The notes below the pieces were generated by a model that did no database searches, was not told where the DNA came from, and worked only from the letters and a program-made list of their open reading frames with translations. A stretch of 64,000 bases of DNA from Gaeumannomyces sp. JS-464 (Eukaryota > Ascomycota > Sordariomycetes > Magnaporthales > Magnaporthaceae), in contig NGZR01000003.1 in the NCBI GenBank assembly GCA_002197995.1, positions 6,076,001 through 6,140,000 of the forward strand. Direction: 5' to 3'. Numbering within the stretch: the first letter of the stretch is position 1; each line of letters opens with the position of its first letter. Below, one piece after another: positions 32,752 to 43,511 of the stretch. The translations under genes were made by a program, and so were the position numbers.

Positions 32752-34449
32752 CTCCCGTTTGTTAAATCCTTTTGGTCGCTAACAAATGCTAAAAACCCGC
32801 GGTTCGCACATAAGCCTAAGAAATTCCAAATTTCACATTTAAATTCGGTCGGAAGATTTGGGAATTGTGGAAAGTCTTTCAGGCTATAAGGTGCTAGTAT
32901 CCCGGGATTCGCATTACAATTAAAGCTGGAGCGACGTAGCTATTAAAAGTAAAAAGTTATCCAACGTTTCGAATGCTAACATTACGTTAGCTATGTGCCA
33001 CAATGCTGTTCTTTAGGCGATAAATCTTTTAAGGTGAATTCGAAAAGTCGGCTTTTGCCACAATGCAAGGCAGCCATTCGATAAAACGGCTGGTGGAAAC
33101 GGATTAACGATTGCACGGTTGTGGCCTAGTAGTAGGCGTTTACCAGTTGCGCTTAAAGCTTAAATCCGGGCAATAAGTTTAAAGCCTAGAACTAAACGGG
33201 TTTAAGGGCATAAAGTATGGGCACTGCCATTTTACTCGTGGCAATTTTACCCGAGTGCATAAAACGATGCCAAACGCTAGCTTAGGCTGATCACTTTAAC
33301 CACCCTGTAACTCACTTTTAACCACCTTGGCACTGCCTGCAGCTTAGGTTGCATCCGCGGCAGTTTAGGGCTAGCACTCAATCCGGATTTAAAGGCAAAG
33401 GGTTTTCGTGGATAACTATATAGGTAGGTTCCTAGGTAACCAATAACCACCTACCTAGGTCTGTGAGGGGTTTGCCGGTTGCCAGGCAATTTCCAGTGCC
33501 CACTGCCGGGGAAAGAGAAAACATAGCGGCCCGGTTCTAGCCGCACCGGTGTGAGCCAAGACTTGCCGTTTACTGGTGTTTGATATTGGATGATGCACTT
33601 GGGACGAATGATGTGCTTTACTTCATGTGTGACTACCCCTAGCCTAGCTTGGCTGCGATGGACTTTGCTGTCGTCGCGAGAAATTCCGACAGTGTTGAAC
33701 ATGGGCACATAAATGCACTGCGCCTTCCCAAACTGCATTGTTCTTCTACTCCCGCCTCTACGATAGGAGAAGAAGCGCCCAATCAAGCGACCAAGCCAGT
33801 TGGCACAAAAACGAAGCGTAGGATTATCGCGTATACTTTGGATCGGCACGTCTTGCATGGGCATGCTGACGTGCTTGCTTGGCCCACACCAACAAGGTCT
33901 GTCAACCCCAGATCCAGCTCCCACAGGGCTAGAAGCCTACCTACCTAGTATGCATGGACCTCGGAGAGATAGGTATGCATTGTGTGGATGGATTTTTAGT
34001 TGCAGTGTCCATGTCCAAGGGCAAAACGACAAGAGAAAAGGAAGGGGCCAGTGATTGTGCCATCGTGCCAAGCAATACGCTCATTTGCTTGGAATAGGTA
34101 GCTCGATCTCCTACGCGGGATGCTGGGAGGGGGAGATGCTCCCGATAAGGCTTCCCTTGTCTCACCTAGACCTAGGGTGCACGGAGTGGTACCATGCACG
34201 AGCTTGCCACCTACCATGGCGCCAGCTATTCGCAGAGATCGATGGGTTCCTCGATCTTGGCTGGCACACAAAAAGATGCTTCGTCGCCCTCCTGGCTCCC
34301 GCTGAGCTTCCCGTAGCTTCGCGAACTTCATGAAATTTGCCTGCTTGTCTGCTTGTGGCCCAGCACCGACACCCTGATCCAACAAAGCTCACGCCCGTCG
34401 CCAGCTTGAGCAGCTCGGAACGGCGTCGAGCACAGCCGGGCGAGACACA
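32752..34449. other. Transition zone and upstream region of the permease
   Basis: From 32752 to about 33.3 kb the DNA is still partly AT-rich, then base composition rises to gene-like values. TACCTAGG-type palindromic motifs occur at 33418–33460, 33935–33950 and 34167–34175. No gene is convincing. A 157-codon minus ORF (33451–33924) has no family resemblance and I do not accept it. Confidence 0.5.
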
Positions 34450-36440
34450 ATGGCCTTCTGGAAGCGCAACACAACGGCCGCCACTGCTCACGGCCCCGAC
34501 TACACCTCCGACTCGGAGCCGTCCATCATCCACGACGGCGACCTCGCTTACACGCACGCGAAAGGCGGCAATTGCTCCCAGGCCGCCTACCAGGAGGCCG
34601 TCGGCGCCCCCGTCGAAACCAAGTCGCCGCTTGGCTACCATGTCGGCTGGCTGACCATTATCTTCCTCAACATTAACCAGATGATCGGAACTGGGATTTT
34701 TTCGACCCCGTAAGTGGCTCCTTTGTCTGTCACAATATCCGGCCGACCTGGCGGCGTCCTTTTCTAACCCGGTCTCCCCTCCGTAGCGGCTCCGTCCTCA
34801 ACCGCACCGGTCTCCTGGCCTCGCCCTGATCTACTGGTTTATCGGAACCCTGATGGCGATTGCCGGCTTCGCCGTCTATCTCGAGCTGGCCAGCTACTTC
34901 CCGAACCGCAGCGGCTCCGAGGTCGCCTACCTCGAGCAGTCGTACCCGCGGCCCAAGCACTTCTTCCCCACCGCCTTTGCCGTCCAGTCCGTGATCCTGT
35001 CCTTCAGCAGCAGCAACGCCATCGTGCTGTCGCGCTACGTCTGGCGCCTGGCCGGCAAGACCCCGACCGAGTGGGAGATGCGCGCCGTCGCCATCGCGAC
35101 CTACACGCTCGCCGTTATCTGCGTCATCGCCCACAACAAGTACTCGCTCTGGGTCACAAACGTCATTGGCGCGCTCAAGATCGGCACCCTCGTCTTCATC
35201 AGCATCCTCGGCTTCGTCATCCTCGGCGGCAGCGTCGACCGCGTCCCGGACCCGAGCCGCAACTTCCGCAATTCCTTTGACGGGACTACAACCTCGGGCA
35301 ACAACCTCGCCAGTGCCCTTGTCAGCATCGCCTTCTCCTACACCGGGTACCAGAATGCTTTCAACGTTGTCAACGAGATCAAGAACCCGATCCCCAAGCT
35401 CAAGATATACGGCGCCGTCTCGGTCCTGATCGTTGCGTCCTGTACATGCTCTGCAACGTCGCCTACTTTCTGCCGTCTCCAGGACCGAGTTCGCCGCATC
35501 CAAGGTTCGCCGCGTCCGTCTTCTTCGTCGCCGTCTTCGGCGAGGTCGCGCCGTGACGGCACTTAACGTCCTGGTCCTGCTTAGCGCATTTGGAAATCTG
35601 CTTGCTACCCTGATCGGCTCGTCCGCATGATCCGCGAGATCGGCCGGCAGGGCGTGCTGCCCTACCCCTGGTTCTGGGTTTCCACCAAGCCCTTCGGCAC
35701 CCCCATCGGGCCCTACCTGCTCAAGTGGGCCATGACGTTCCTGATGATCGTCATCCCGCCCGCGGGCGATGCGTTCCAGTTCGTCGTCAGCCTCAAGACC
35801 TATCCCGACGGCGTCTTCCACCTGGCCATGGCCGTCGGCGTCTACCTTATCCGCCACCGCCACAAATGCGCTGGCATCCCCAACAGCGAGTTTAAGGCCT
35901 GGGACGTCGCCGTCATCTTTTTTATCCTAATCCAGGTTTACATCCTTGCTATGCCGTGGTGGCCGCCTGCTGGTGGCATTTACGCTGGCGACGTTTCCTT
36001 TTTTTATGCGACGTATTGCCTGGTCGGGATCGCCATGTAAGTCAAGCACACAGCCTTTTGATCAACACATTTTACCCATGTGCTTTTTCCACCGTCGTCT
36101 TCCAACCGGCTGACCTATTCTTCTCCCACACAGCTTGGTCGTGTGCTACCTCTACTACTATCTGTGGATCACCCTCCTGCCCAAATGGAAAGGCTACCGC
36201 ATCCGGCCCGAGATCCTGGACGTCGACGAGGGCTCGGGCGCCAACACGCACAGACTAGCCAAGGTGCCTGTCGCCGAGCTGGAGGAGTGGGACGCTACGC
36301 ATGACGATGCCGGATTCCTCCGCCGCAGACGCGTCCCCGGCTCCAGCGGTAATGAGCTGTCGGAGAAGTCTTCCAACACGGACGGTGTTGAGCGTGTGGC
36401 AGTCGACGACAAACCAAGGCTTGAGGCCACGGCCCGATAA
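34450..36440 (+). CDS. MUP1-type methionine permease (APC superfamily), six indels
   Basis: Plasma-membrane amino-acid permease of the yeast MUP1/MUP3 (high-affinity methionine) family. Exons 34450–34709, 34787–36036 and 36134–36440; introns of 77 and 97 nt, the first with a CTAAC branch site. Family blocks run in order: GYHVGWLTIIFLNINQMIGT, TPGSVLNRTG, YFPNRSGSEVAYLEQSYPRP, FAVQSVILSFSSSNAIVL, YTGYQNAFNVVNEIKNPI, MIREIGRQGVLPYPWFW, PPAGDAFQFVV and a C-tail VPVAELEEWDATHDDAG. Reading through needs single missing bases near 34812, 35436, 35472, 35551 and 35623, and one extra base near 35506. With these the CDS is 1821 nt, exactly 607 codons. Start chosen for its ACACAATGG context. The indels mean either a damaged gene or consensus errors. 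Confidence 0.85.
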
Positions 36441-36905
36441 TGGAATCCTTTTGCGCAGCCTTTAGCTTGATCTAACGCTAGGTTCTGGTTTTGACATTTG
36501 CAAGGTGGGGCAATTGATTGGATATCTCGTTGAGATTATTATACCACCTGCATTCCACTCTCTTTCCCAACTATTGTGACCGTAATGCCCTATTTTGTCA
36601 ACAAGGATTCACGATGCGATTAAGTCGACACGAGCTCCTTGAAGACAAACAAACGTATCGCGTGCACTGATGGTGTGGTTGTGCTGATGAGCTTACTAAA
36701 TAGCGGTGACATCGTTTGACTTTGACAGGGACAGAAATAAGCTCCCGCTGGTCCTCGGCACAGATGCAGTGCGATGTCGGAGGTGTAATGGTCCCGGAAT
36801 ACCTGTCCACAGAATGAATTGTGTGATGCTGGCCAATCGGCGATTCCCTACCTAGGTACCTATGCACTCGAGGTATTACTACTCCCAACCGCAAAGCAAA
36901 CCACA
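36441..36905. other. Intergenic, permease to SDR
   Basis: 465 bp holding the 3' end of the permease transcript and the SDR promoter. CCTACCTAGGTACCTATG lies at about 36849–36866, 40 bp before the SDR start. No ORF is supported. Confidence 0.5.
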
Positions 36906-37932
36906 ATGGAAGGCCCAGAAAACACGCCGGCCCCGGCGCCGTCCCCGGCGACAAGTACGACCCCGCCAAGCTCTTCAGCGTCCCGGGCATGGTCGCCGTC
37001 GTGACGGGCGGCGGGACGGGGATCGGGCGCACCATGGCGCTAGCACTAGCCCACAACGGCGCGCGACGCGTCTACATCCTGGGGCGGCGGCTCGAGAAGC
37101 TGCAGGAGACGGCGCTGCTGTGCCCGCGCCGCGACGACGCCACCGACAGCAACGTCATCGTGCCGATCCAGACCGACGTGACGAGCAAGGCCCAGCTGGC
37201 CGCGGCGGCCGCGCGCGTCGCCGCCGAGGTCGGGCACGTCAACCTGGTCGTGGCCAACGCGGGCGCCACGGGGCCGGACCTGGCGGGGATCCTGCCGGCG
37301 TCGCCGGACGGGGCGGCGGGGAAGCCGACGCCGGCGGAGCTGCAGCGGCACATCTTTGAGCACTGGACCGAGGAGCAGTTTGGGCGCGTGCTCGAGATCA
37401 ACGTGCAGGCGCCATTCTTCACTGCCGTCGCGTTCCTGGACCTGCTGGACCGCGGCAACAGGGCCGGGAACTTCCCCGGCGTGCCGAGCCAGGTCGTCGT
37501 CACGGCCAGCGTGGGCTCGTACGTGCGCGCCGTTCTGGGCAAGGGGGGTATTCCGTACAACGCCAGCAAGGCGGCCGTGAACCACATCTTCAAGATGCTT
37601 GGGAACTTGTTTCTTGGATATGGCATCAGGGCCAACATACTGAATCCGGGCGTCTTTCCGAGTGAGTACCTATGACCCAGTGCCCTTGTTGGCGGGGTAC
37701 CCTGGCTGCAGAATTTATATCCAGCTAACTGGAGGTAGGCGAAATAAGCGAAAAGTTCGTCTTTGACGGCAAGACGTTTCCGTCCGCATTCATCCCCGCA
37801 AAGCGGTTCGGGGACGAGACCGACATTGCTGGAGCGACTTTGTTTCTATGTTCCAGGGCGGGGGCGTATCTTAACGGCCTGTCACTGGTGATGGACGGCG
37901 GTGTGCTTACCATGGTTCCGTCAACATACTGA
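36906..37932 (+). CDS. Classical short-chain dehydrogenase/reductase (SDR)
   Basis: NAD(P)-dependent oxidoreductase with unknown substrate. Exons 36906–37661 and 37739–37932, with one 77-nt intron. Counting from the Met at 36989: cofactor motif TGGGTGIG (6–13), NAG (90–92), Ser177, Tyr190 and Lys194 (YNASK), i.e. a full catalytic set. The C-terminus GLSLVMDGGVLTMVPSTY is typical of the family. The ATG at 36906 is one base out of frame with the residues YDPAKLFSVPGMVAVVTG, which usually precede the motif. One base seems missing near 36930 in a GC-rich run; corrected length is 317 codons. If the sequence is right, translation must start at 36989 and lacks the usual N-terminus. Confidence 0.85.
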
Positions 37933-38176
37933 GAGGACGAATAGTGAGTGAATATTGGATACCGAGAAGCAGATGTCTTTTGTGATAGCAATCATTTGAA
38001 GCCAAATGGCCATCCCATGTCTATTTCTATTATCTCATTATGCAAAACATTAAATCGGGACTTCTGTTCCCCTTTCATCCATCCCACAGCGGAATGTTCC
38101 GTCTTGTTCATCTCAAAAACACAGTCGTCATACAACATTCCGACGCCTTCGACGCTAGCCTTGAGAGGCAAGCGAT

Positions 38177-38614
38177 TTAGCCGAGCCTGGCAGGGGTGTA
38201 GCTCTGGTCCGGGCTGACGGCCTTGCCGTTGGCCAGCTGCTTGTCGGTGTAGGCGGGCCAGGCGATGAGGCGGTTCACGTTGTCGACGACGGCGAGGGTG
38301 GTGAAGCCCTGGCCCTCGCCGAACTGGCCGCTCCACGAGGAAGAGACGGTGTAGTCGCCGCAGGCGACGCCCGAGGCCGGGGCACGCGACGCCTCCTTGT
38401 TGGCGCCGACCTGGTAGGCGCAGGCCGTGGCGGCGGCGCCCGTGTCGATGGTGAAGCTGACGGAGCACGACGTGTCGGCGTCGTTGCAGGTGCGCGTGAA
38501 GCCCTCGATGGTCCACTGGGCGCCGTCCACCATCTTGGACACGGCCGCGGGGGTCGGGGCGGCCGAGGCGACGGCGGCCAGGAGGGTGAAGATGGTGGCG
38601 GTGGTGAACTGCAT
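38177..38614 (-). CDS. Small secreted Alt a 1-like / Hrip1-like protein
   Basis: 145-residue protein with a signal peptide (MQFTTATIFTLLAAVASA, cut near residue 18–19) and four cysteines in the mature part (43, 50, 65, 85), enough for two disulfides. WTIEGFTRTC, the spacing of the cysteines and SSSWSGQFGEGQGFT resemble the fungal Alt a 1 fold family. That family includes secreted proteins from plant pathogens that trigger plant defence (Hrip1, PevD1, MoHrip1). The assignment is from memory of the family, not a search. Single exon, no frameshift. A TATAAAA box lies 183 nt upstream of the ATG. Next to another secreted-protein gene on the same strand. Confidence 0.72.
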   Translation of the reverse strand: MQFTTATIFTLLAAVASAAPTPAAVSKMVDGAQWTIEGFTRTCNDADTSCSVSFTIDTGAAATACAYQVGANKEASRAPASGVACGDYTVSSSWSGQFGEGQGFTTLAVVDNVNRLIAWPAYTDKQLANGKAVSPDQSYTPARLG

Positions 38615-38796
38615 TACGGCGGTGTTTGTGGAAGGCTGGAGAGAGTTGCTTTCTCGAAGTGTGGGAACGGAAGTAGCAGAGAGGTATGTAATTAATGGTT
38701 TTGTATGAAGAGATGTTATTAAGGGATGCCTGATGGTGTTGATCGGGATGAGGATGGAAAGAAGAATAAATCCGTCTTGGGCGAGGAAGCCATCGT

Positions 38797-38803
38797 TTTT
38801 ATA
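38797..38803 (-). promoter_or_regulatory. TATA box of the Alt a 1-like gene
   Basis: TATAAAA on the minus strand, 183 nt before the start codon, leaving a plausible 5' UTR of about 150 nt. Confidence 0.5.
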
Positions 38804-38814
38804 CTCCCTTTTGC

Positions 38815-39677
38815 TTCCCCTTGCTGCCCCTTTTCTCCTCCATAGCAGTGATGCATGCTGCTGCAGAGCCGCGCCATCATCATGACAACGTCCTTCTGCC
38901 CAGCCGGGCGGGCCGTCCTTTGCCAAGTGCCCCAGATTTCGGCTGGGGCTCCCCGGTCACGGTGCCGGCAGCCCGACGAGCCACCCCCGCTCCCTCGGCT
39001 AGTGTCCATCGTATTGCTTGAACACGATGAGGTTGGGGGAATTGATCTGCGGTGTGCGCGTTCCTGGCATGCCTGGTTCCGCGGTGGAGCACTCGTGTCC
39101 AAAAATAATAGTGGATTTGGGGGACAGCCAGGGTCAACTTCTCCTCAACCCATCGTGCTGTGCAGGCACAGGACCACCCAATCAATCCACCCAGTGACCG
39201 CTAGAAACCTCGACTCTCAATAAGAAGGTCCCAGCAGGCTTTCCTAGCGGAGCCGCTGTGGCTCGCATAAACGTCATTACCCCAGATATTTTCAAAAACA
39301 GCCGCCCCTTTTCGTAACAGACTCCCGGCCATTTGGTAATTCCATCCACTCGGCTCGTGTCGCTAGTTGGAAAAAGGCAGGCCTGGACGCTCGCTCAAAA
39401 GCAGGTTTGCAAGCATTTCTCCGTGGATTGTAACATCGGTTGTGATGCAAGACAGTGTTTTCTATTCCCCCTGAATCCGACCGATGGACCTGCCCGAAAA
39501 GTTGTAGCTGGCACCTGACTTCTCCAAACCCCCATACGACAAACTCCCACATGACGAAGAAGTGAAACAGAAGGAGCAGCTGTCTATAACCGTGTACATG
39601 TGCTTCCGCATCGTTTTATCTCAACAGGGCGGCGCGATGCCACAGTCAACTATCCCCTCCCAAATCGAGGCAGCAGC
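38815..39677. other. Intergenic, Alt a 1-like gene to protease
   Basis: About 0.9 kb with no supported gene. It holds the upstream region of the Alt a 1-like gene and the 3' end of the protease transcript. Short overlapping ORFs on both strands show no family features. Confidence 0.5.
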
Positions 39678-40705
39678 TCAGGGGTAGTCCCTCCTGGCCG
39701 CAACGATGGCGTTGAGCAGGGCAGAGCCGTGCGACAGCACCGTGTTCTGGGGGCTGCCACCGACCAGGACGGCGTACTGGTAGCGCCCATTGGACTCGGG
39801 AATCCAGATGGGACCGCCAGACTGACCGCCCGCCGCGTCAGCGTCGGAAAGCAGCGCTCCTCCCTCGCTGCTGCCGCAGCCGGGTGCTTTGCGGACCTTG
39901 AAGCCTGCACGGTTCAAGGAATTTAGCATCAGTATTGGGCTCTCCAATCTCAGGGGCAACAGCGACAAGGGGGTTTGCAGGCAGACTCCAAAACTGGAAG
40001 AGGAAAAGGAAAAGTACGTACGGTTTTGCGCGTAGGGGCCCGAAGGAGATTTGTCACCAGGGTAGCCGTAGTTCCACCAGTCGGCGCTGGCGCCCGACAG
40101 GCTGTCGGGGAAGGTCTTGAAGCCAAGGTAGCCGTTGTTGGGGTTCCTGTTCAGGATGAAGAGGGCCCAGTCGTCCTTCCAGCCGCAGCCGTTGTTGTCC
40201 TCGTTCTTACCAGGAATCCTAATGATGAGGGTGGCGAACGAGGTAGGGAAGCGGTCGCCGTTGTAATAGGCAGGCGAAAAGGTGTATGAGGCGCCATTGA
40301 CGATGCAGTGACGCGCCGCCAGGAGCACGCGCGCGCCAACCATGGACCCGGAGCAGATGTAGTTGCCGCTGGGGGACTGGATGAGGAGGCGGCCCATGGC
40401 CGACCAGGGGTAAGTGGTGTCGGTCTTGAGGACCCGGTCGTCGGGGCCGAAGATGTCGCGGCGGTCCATGCTCACGGGGACCATGTCGGGCGAAGGGTGC
40501 GCGACGGTGGCGTTGCCGCCCTTCTCCATGATCTCGTCGACCGTCATGGTCCGCACCTCGGGACGGCGAGGCGCAGGCGGCTGTTGTCCGCGGGGAAGGG
40601 GCCGGCCATCCAGTTGTGGATCTCGCCGGAGCTGGCCGCCTCCTGGCGAGGCACGACGGCCGCGCTGCAGGCGGCCGCCAGGGAGAGCAGGGAGAGGAAA
40701 TGCAT
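39678..40705 (-). CDS. Secreted trypsin-like (S1, glutamyl-endopeptidase type) serine protease
   Basis: Extracellular serine endopeptidase. Exon 1 is 40022–40705, exon 2 is 39678–39904, with a 117-nt intron (GTACGT…GCAG). Signal peptide MHFLSLLSLAAACSAA, then a propeptide. Catalytic triad: His in LLAARHC (about residue 133), Asp in KDDWALFIL (about 179) and Ser in GGQSGGPIW near the C-terminus. The pattern SGSMVGARVLLAARHC and the short chain (303 residues) fit V8/glutamyl-endopeptidase-like fungal S1 enzymes. The signal peptide is one frame away from the protease body; a single base is missing near 40565, and the corrected length is 304 codons. A GTG eight codons upstream also opens the frame, but ATG 40705 places the signal peptide properly. 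Confidence 0.85.
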
Positions 40706-40825
40706 CCTGAGGGGCAAGTGATGATGCACGAGGCCTTGCTGCTGCTGCTGGAGAGATCAAAGAGGGCTGCAGGACTGTCTTCCAAAGGAACCATCTCGAC
40801 TATCCTAGATAGCCGTCGCCCCTCG

Positions 40826-40832
40826 CTTTATA
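40826..40832 (-). promoter_or_regulatory. TATA box of the protease gene
   Basis: TATAAAG on the minus strand, about 121 nt before the ATG at 40705. A run of GCT triplets (about 40737–40751) lies in the putative 5' UTR. Confidence 0.45.
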
Positions 40833-40839
40833 GGAAACA

Positions 40840-41875
40840 AATACACCGACTTCACCACCATCTCTTCCAGCAGCAACCTCTGGACAATCCAGGCACATTC
40901 TCCAGGCAGACACATGTTGCCTCCATGTCGCGGACATGCCCGCAAGCAGCCGGATGTGCCGCACAGAGCGGAGTGATAATGCCCTGGGATTTTGTCATCA
41001 AGCCAGAAGTTGCAACTATCCAGCCCCCTGTAGCACATGGCTGCAATGTCTTGGTTCTCACAGCATCCTACGCCTCAATATTGGCCGGGCAGACCCCTGT
41101 GGTGGTCAGAGGTTCTGACCACCCTGACCACCCAAGGTGACGGATGGCATCCTTCAAATACCGAGAAGGCTTAGCAGCGCAGAAGCCTTTGGCTGCCTGT
41201 GGCGTCTCGTTGGTCCGAACCGCCAGGCCCGATGCTACCGTTGGCTGTTGGCGTGAAAGGGGTCATCGGACTTGCACTCGCACTCGCAGATCCAACTGCC
41301 TTTTCCGGACCCCGAAAGCAATATTGTCCAATAGCTCTCTGTCAGCTGCTTTCCGTTGTCTCATTTTAAGACTGCTTACTTATGGTCCAGACCCCAAGGC
41401 TTTTTGTTCCTGGCATGGTAGCATTCCTGCGCTCCTTCATAGCTACAGCACACGTGATAGGTAGCACCGATGCGGATGTGATGCCGCCGACCAAGACAGT
41501 CTAGTCTTGTTTCCAAAACCAATAGTATTCCGAAATGACGGCCGGGAGTCCGATCCAGCGAGCTTGGCCGCTATCGAGTCCAAGGCCAGCAAGATGATAA
41601 GATGTTGGTGGCCTAACTTAGCCCTGAGCGCTGCTGCACAGGACAAGGAAATCGAGGCGGCTCCGTCAGCCCAACAGCACCACCGTTATGCCTGGAAAAT
41701 GGTTGGTCAACCCCCCGAGGCGTACCTACAGGGGCCAGAAGAAAACGATCCCACGACCAACGAAAGAACAGAAGCAAAAAAAAATTGTCGGCGCAGCCAC
41801 CGACGCCCGATTTCATGTTGGAAAAATTTGACCGAAGACGACCGACCTTATCTCGAACACCAAAACATAAAATTC
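40840..41875. other. Intergenic, protease to tRNA-Leu
   Basis: No supported gene. Several short ORFs overlap on both strands without recognisable features. Confidence 0.5.
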
Positions 41876-41979
41876 TGACAAGAGTGGGATTCGAACCCAC
41901 GCCACTTGCGTGACTAGCAATCACTCGGATCCCGAGATCCTCCTGAAGCTAGCGCCTTAGACCGCTCGGCCATCTTGCC
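41876..41979 (-). tRNA. tRNA-Leu(CAG) with intron
   Basis: Acceptor GGCAAGA (41979–41973) pairs with TCTTGTC (41883–41877, one G·T). D arm TGGCCGAGCGGTCTAAGGCG. Anticodon stem CTAGC/GCTAG with anticodon CAG at 41945–41943. T arm GTGGG-TTCGAAT-CCCAC. About 22 nt of extra sequence follows the anticodon at the standard intron site. A long variable arm fits leucine. Oligo-T stretches just downstream (41872–41869, 41865–41862) can terminate Pol III. The 3' CCA is not encoded. Confidence 0.9.
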
Positions 41980-43511
41980 CTTTGTTGATTGGATGCCGGC
42001 GGGTGGTGGATGTGGTGCCAAGAACGAGAGTGACTCGGGCATCTGAACTTGGTGGATGCTCCAGGGCCATAATTGAAGACCACAAGATTCCCTCGATTTA
42101 CCACTACATAAAAACAGCCAAAGGGAACCTACGCTTGTTCGTAAAGGAGTCATAAAATAACTGCCATCTGTTGGCCTCGGCTTATCCACCTTCCTTAAAC
42201 GCCTCCTCCTCAAACAATAATGACCCCCGCAGGCTCTGGGCAGAAAATGTCATCCACGATAAATACTCGCAGAGATTCCTGGGTGTCTAGAGGCTGCTGG
42301 AGCACTAATCCAACGATGGATCCGGACCGAGCCCAAGCCTTAAGCGTATTTCCGAACCTTGTGATGGACTGCGTGTTTATTGTTGGTAGGAGTGGTACTC
42401 CTGTAGGCACGGAGATCTCCAAAAGGAATAAACAAAGATCTATAGATCTGGAAAGAAGGGTCTGTAGTGATGCATGATTGGGAAGGAACCTAGTTACAGG
42501 AAGGGGATCGTAAGATCCCCTTTGTAGGCTCGTGGGAGCGCACGGCCCGTAGGCCTGCGGCTCCACGAAGCGTGGGCCCTTTCTGGATGCACGCGCTAGA
42601 TCACATGGATCAACATTTATGATATTAAGGTGGGAAAGCCAAGATTCCTGCGGTGATGTTGACACGATCGTAGGGTGCCGTTCCTTGATAGTAACCGAGC
42701 CAGAAGACCCGCCCTGGCACCCAATCTTCAAGGCCACATCCATAAAGATGAGCAAGGCCAGCTAGCCGACCCTCCGGCCCAAGATATCGGGGGCGAGCTT
42801 TCGCCCGACCGGACGTTAATGCTCAGGTTAAAAAAGGGTGACGCGACGAAGTAGGATGCCGTAGGGCGACTAGCGTTGGAGGCGAGGATGGGCTCTCGAA
42901 GCGCCAGAGCTCGGCGAGGGACTACAGGTCGGCGACACGACAGAGAAAGCTGTATACCTAGGTACCTACCTAAGGAATTATATTTAACCGTTCTGGTATT
43001 ATTTTTGCATGTGGTTCGCCAGCACTGTCAGGGCACAATAGATGCCTCTCATAGCCTCGAGTGTTCCCCTTGTTTTGGCTATCTGTTTGGCGCTGCATAT
43101 AACAACCAGGAAATGGCTGGGCGGAATTAGGTCGGAAACGTCCTGGAGTCGACCGCATTGGGGGGTGATCCGTGGCACAAGCTTGGCCATCGCTTCACAG
43201 CGCAGCCCGTCCAGTCGTCTGCCCAAATTAATCTCCTTCATTATTGATTGGCTGCGCAAGCCCCATTTCGATGCAGCTTACCAGTGGTATCACCTCTCAT
43301 GGATGGCTGGGTCGGCAACGCTGGTCGCCAGCTGAAGAGGTCAGGCTGAAATCACCCCCTTCGTGCCCCTCCACCCTGTCGCCCCCTCTTCCCCTCTCCC
43401 CTCGCCATCACCTCTTACCATCTGCCTGGCATTCACGATTCCAAGCCTATCTAGCTAGGTGTCGTCTGTCACGAATCGAATCTCCCCCCTCAGCTAGGTC
43501 GACGCAGTACC
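41980..43511. other. Intergenic with hairpin-dense segment, upstream of NACHT gene
   Basis: No convincing gene; the 181-codon minus ORF at 42210–42755 lacks family resemblance. The segment 42385–42575 is packed with perfect or near-perfect inverted repeats, and GGGCGA/TCGCCC occurs near 42792–42807. TACCTAGGTACCTACC occurs at about 42956–42971. A pyrimidine-rich tract at about 43360–43480 probably belongs to the NACHT promoter or leader. Confidence 0.5.
42387..42575. repeat. Cluster of inverted repeats / hairpins
   Basis: Five foldbacks in 190 bp: AGGAGT-GGT-ACTCCT (42388–42402), palindrome GGAGATCTCC (42411–42420), 14-bp palindrome AGATCTATAGATCT (42436–42449), AAGGGGATC-GTAA-GATCCCCTT (42501–42522, GNRA-type loop), and a long imperfect hairpin at about 42528–42571 closed by GGCC-CGTA-GGCC with roughly 19 pairs and single bulges. 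Nothing else in this compartment is as dense. It could be a mitochondrial GC-cluster insertion, a structured RNA, or a decayed mobile element. Confidence 0.6.

Noticed and set aside
33451..33924. 157-codon minus ORF in the transition zone
   Set aside because: No recognisable family, no promoter or intron signals, and it spans CCTAGG-type repeat motifs.
35430..35560. Extra introns in the permease instead of frameshifts
   Set aside because: No GT…AG pairs with a branch site restore the frame, and conserved residues continue on both sides with single-base offsets.
34730..35863. 377-codon minus ORF opposite the permease
   Set aside because: It lies antisense to clear permease family blocks. GC-rich third positions leave the opposite strand open by chance, and its translation is low-complexity Asp/Gly/Arg-rich text.
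42210..42755. 181-codon minus ORF across the hairpin cluster
   Set aside because: It runs through palindromes that explain its composition; no domain and no good start.
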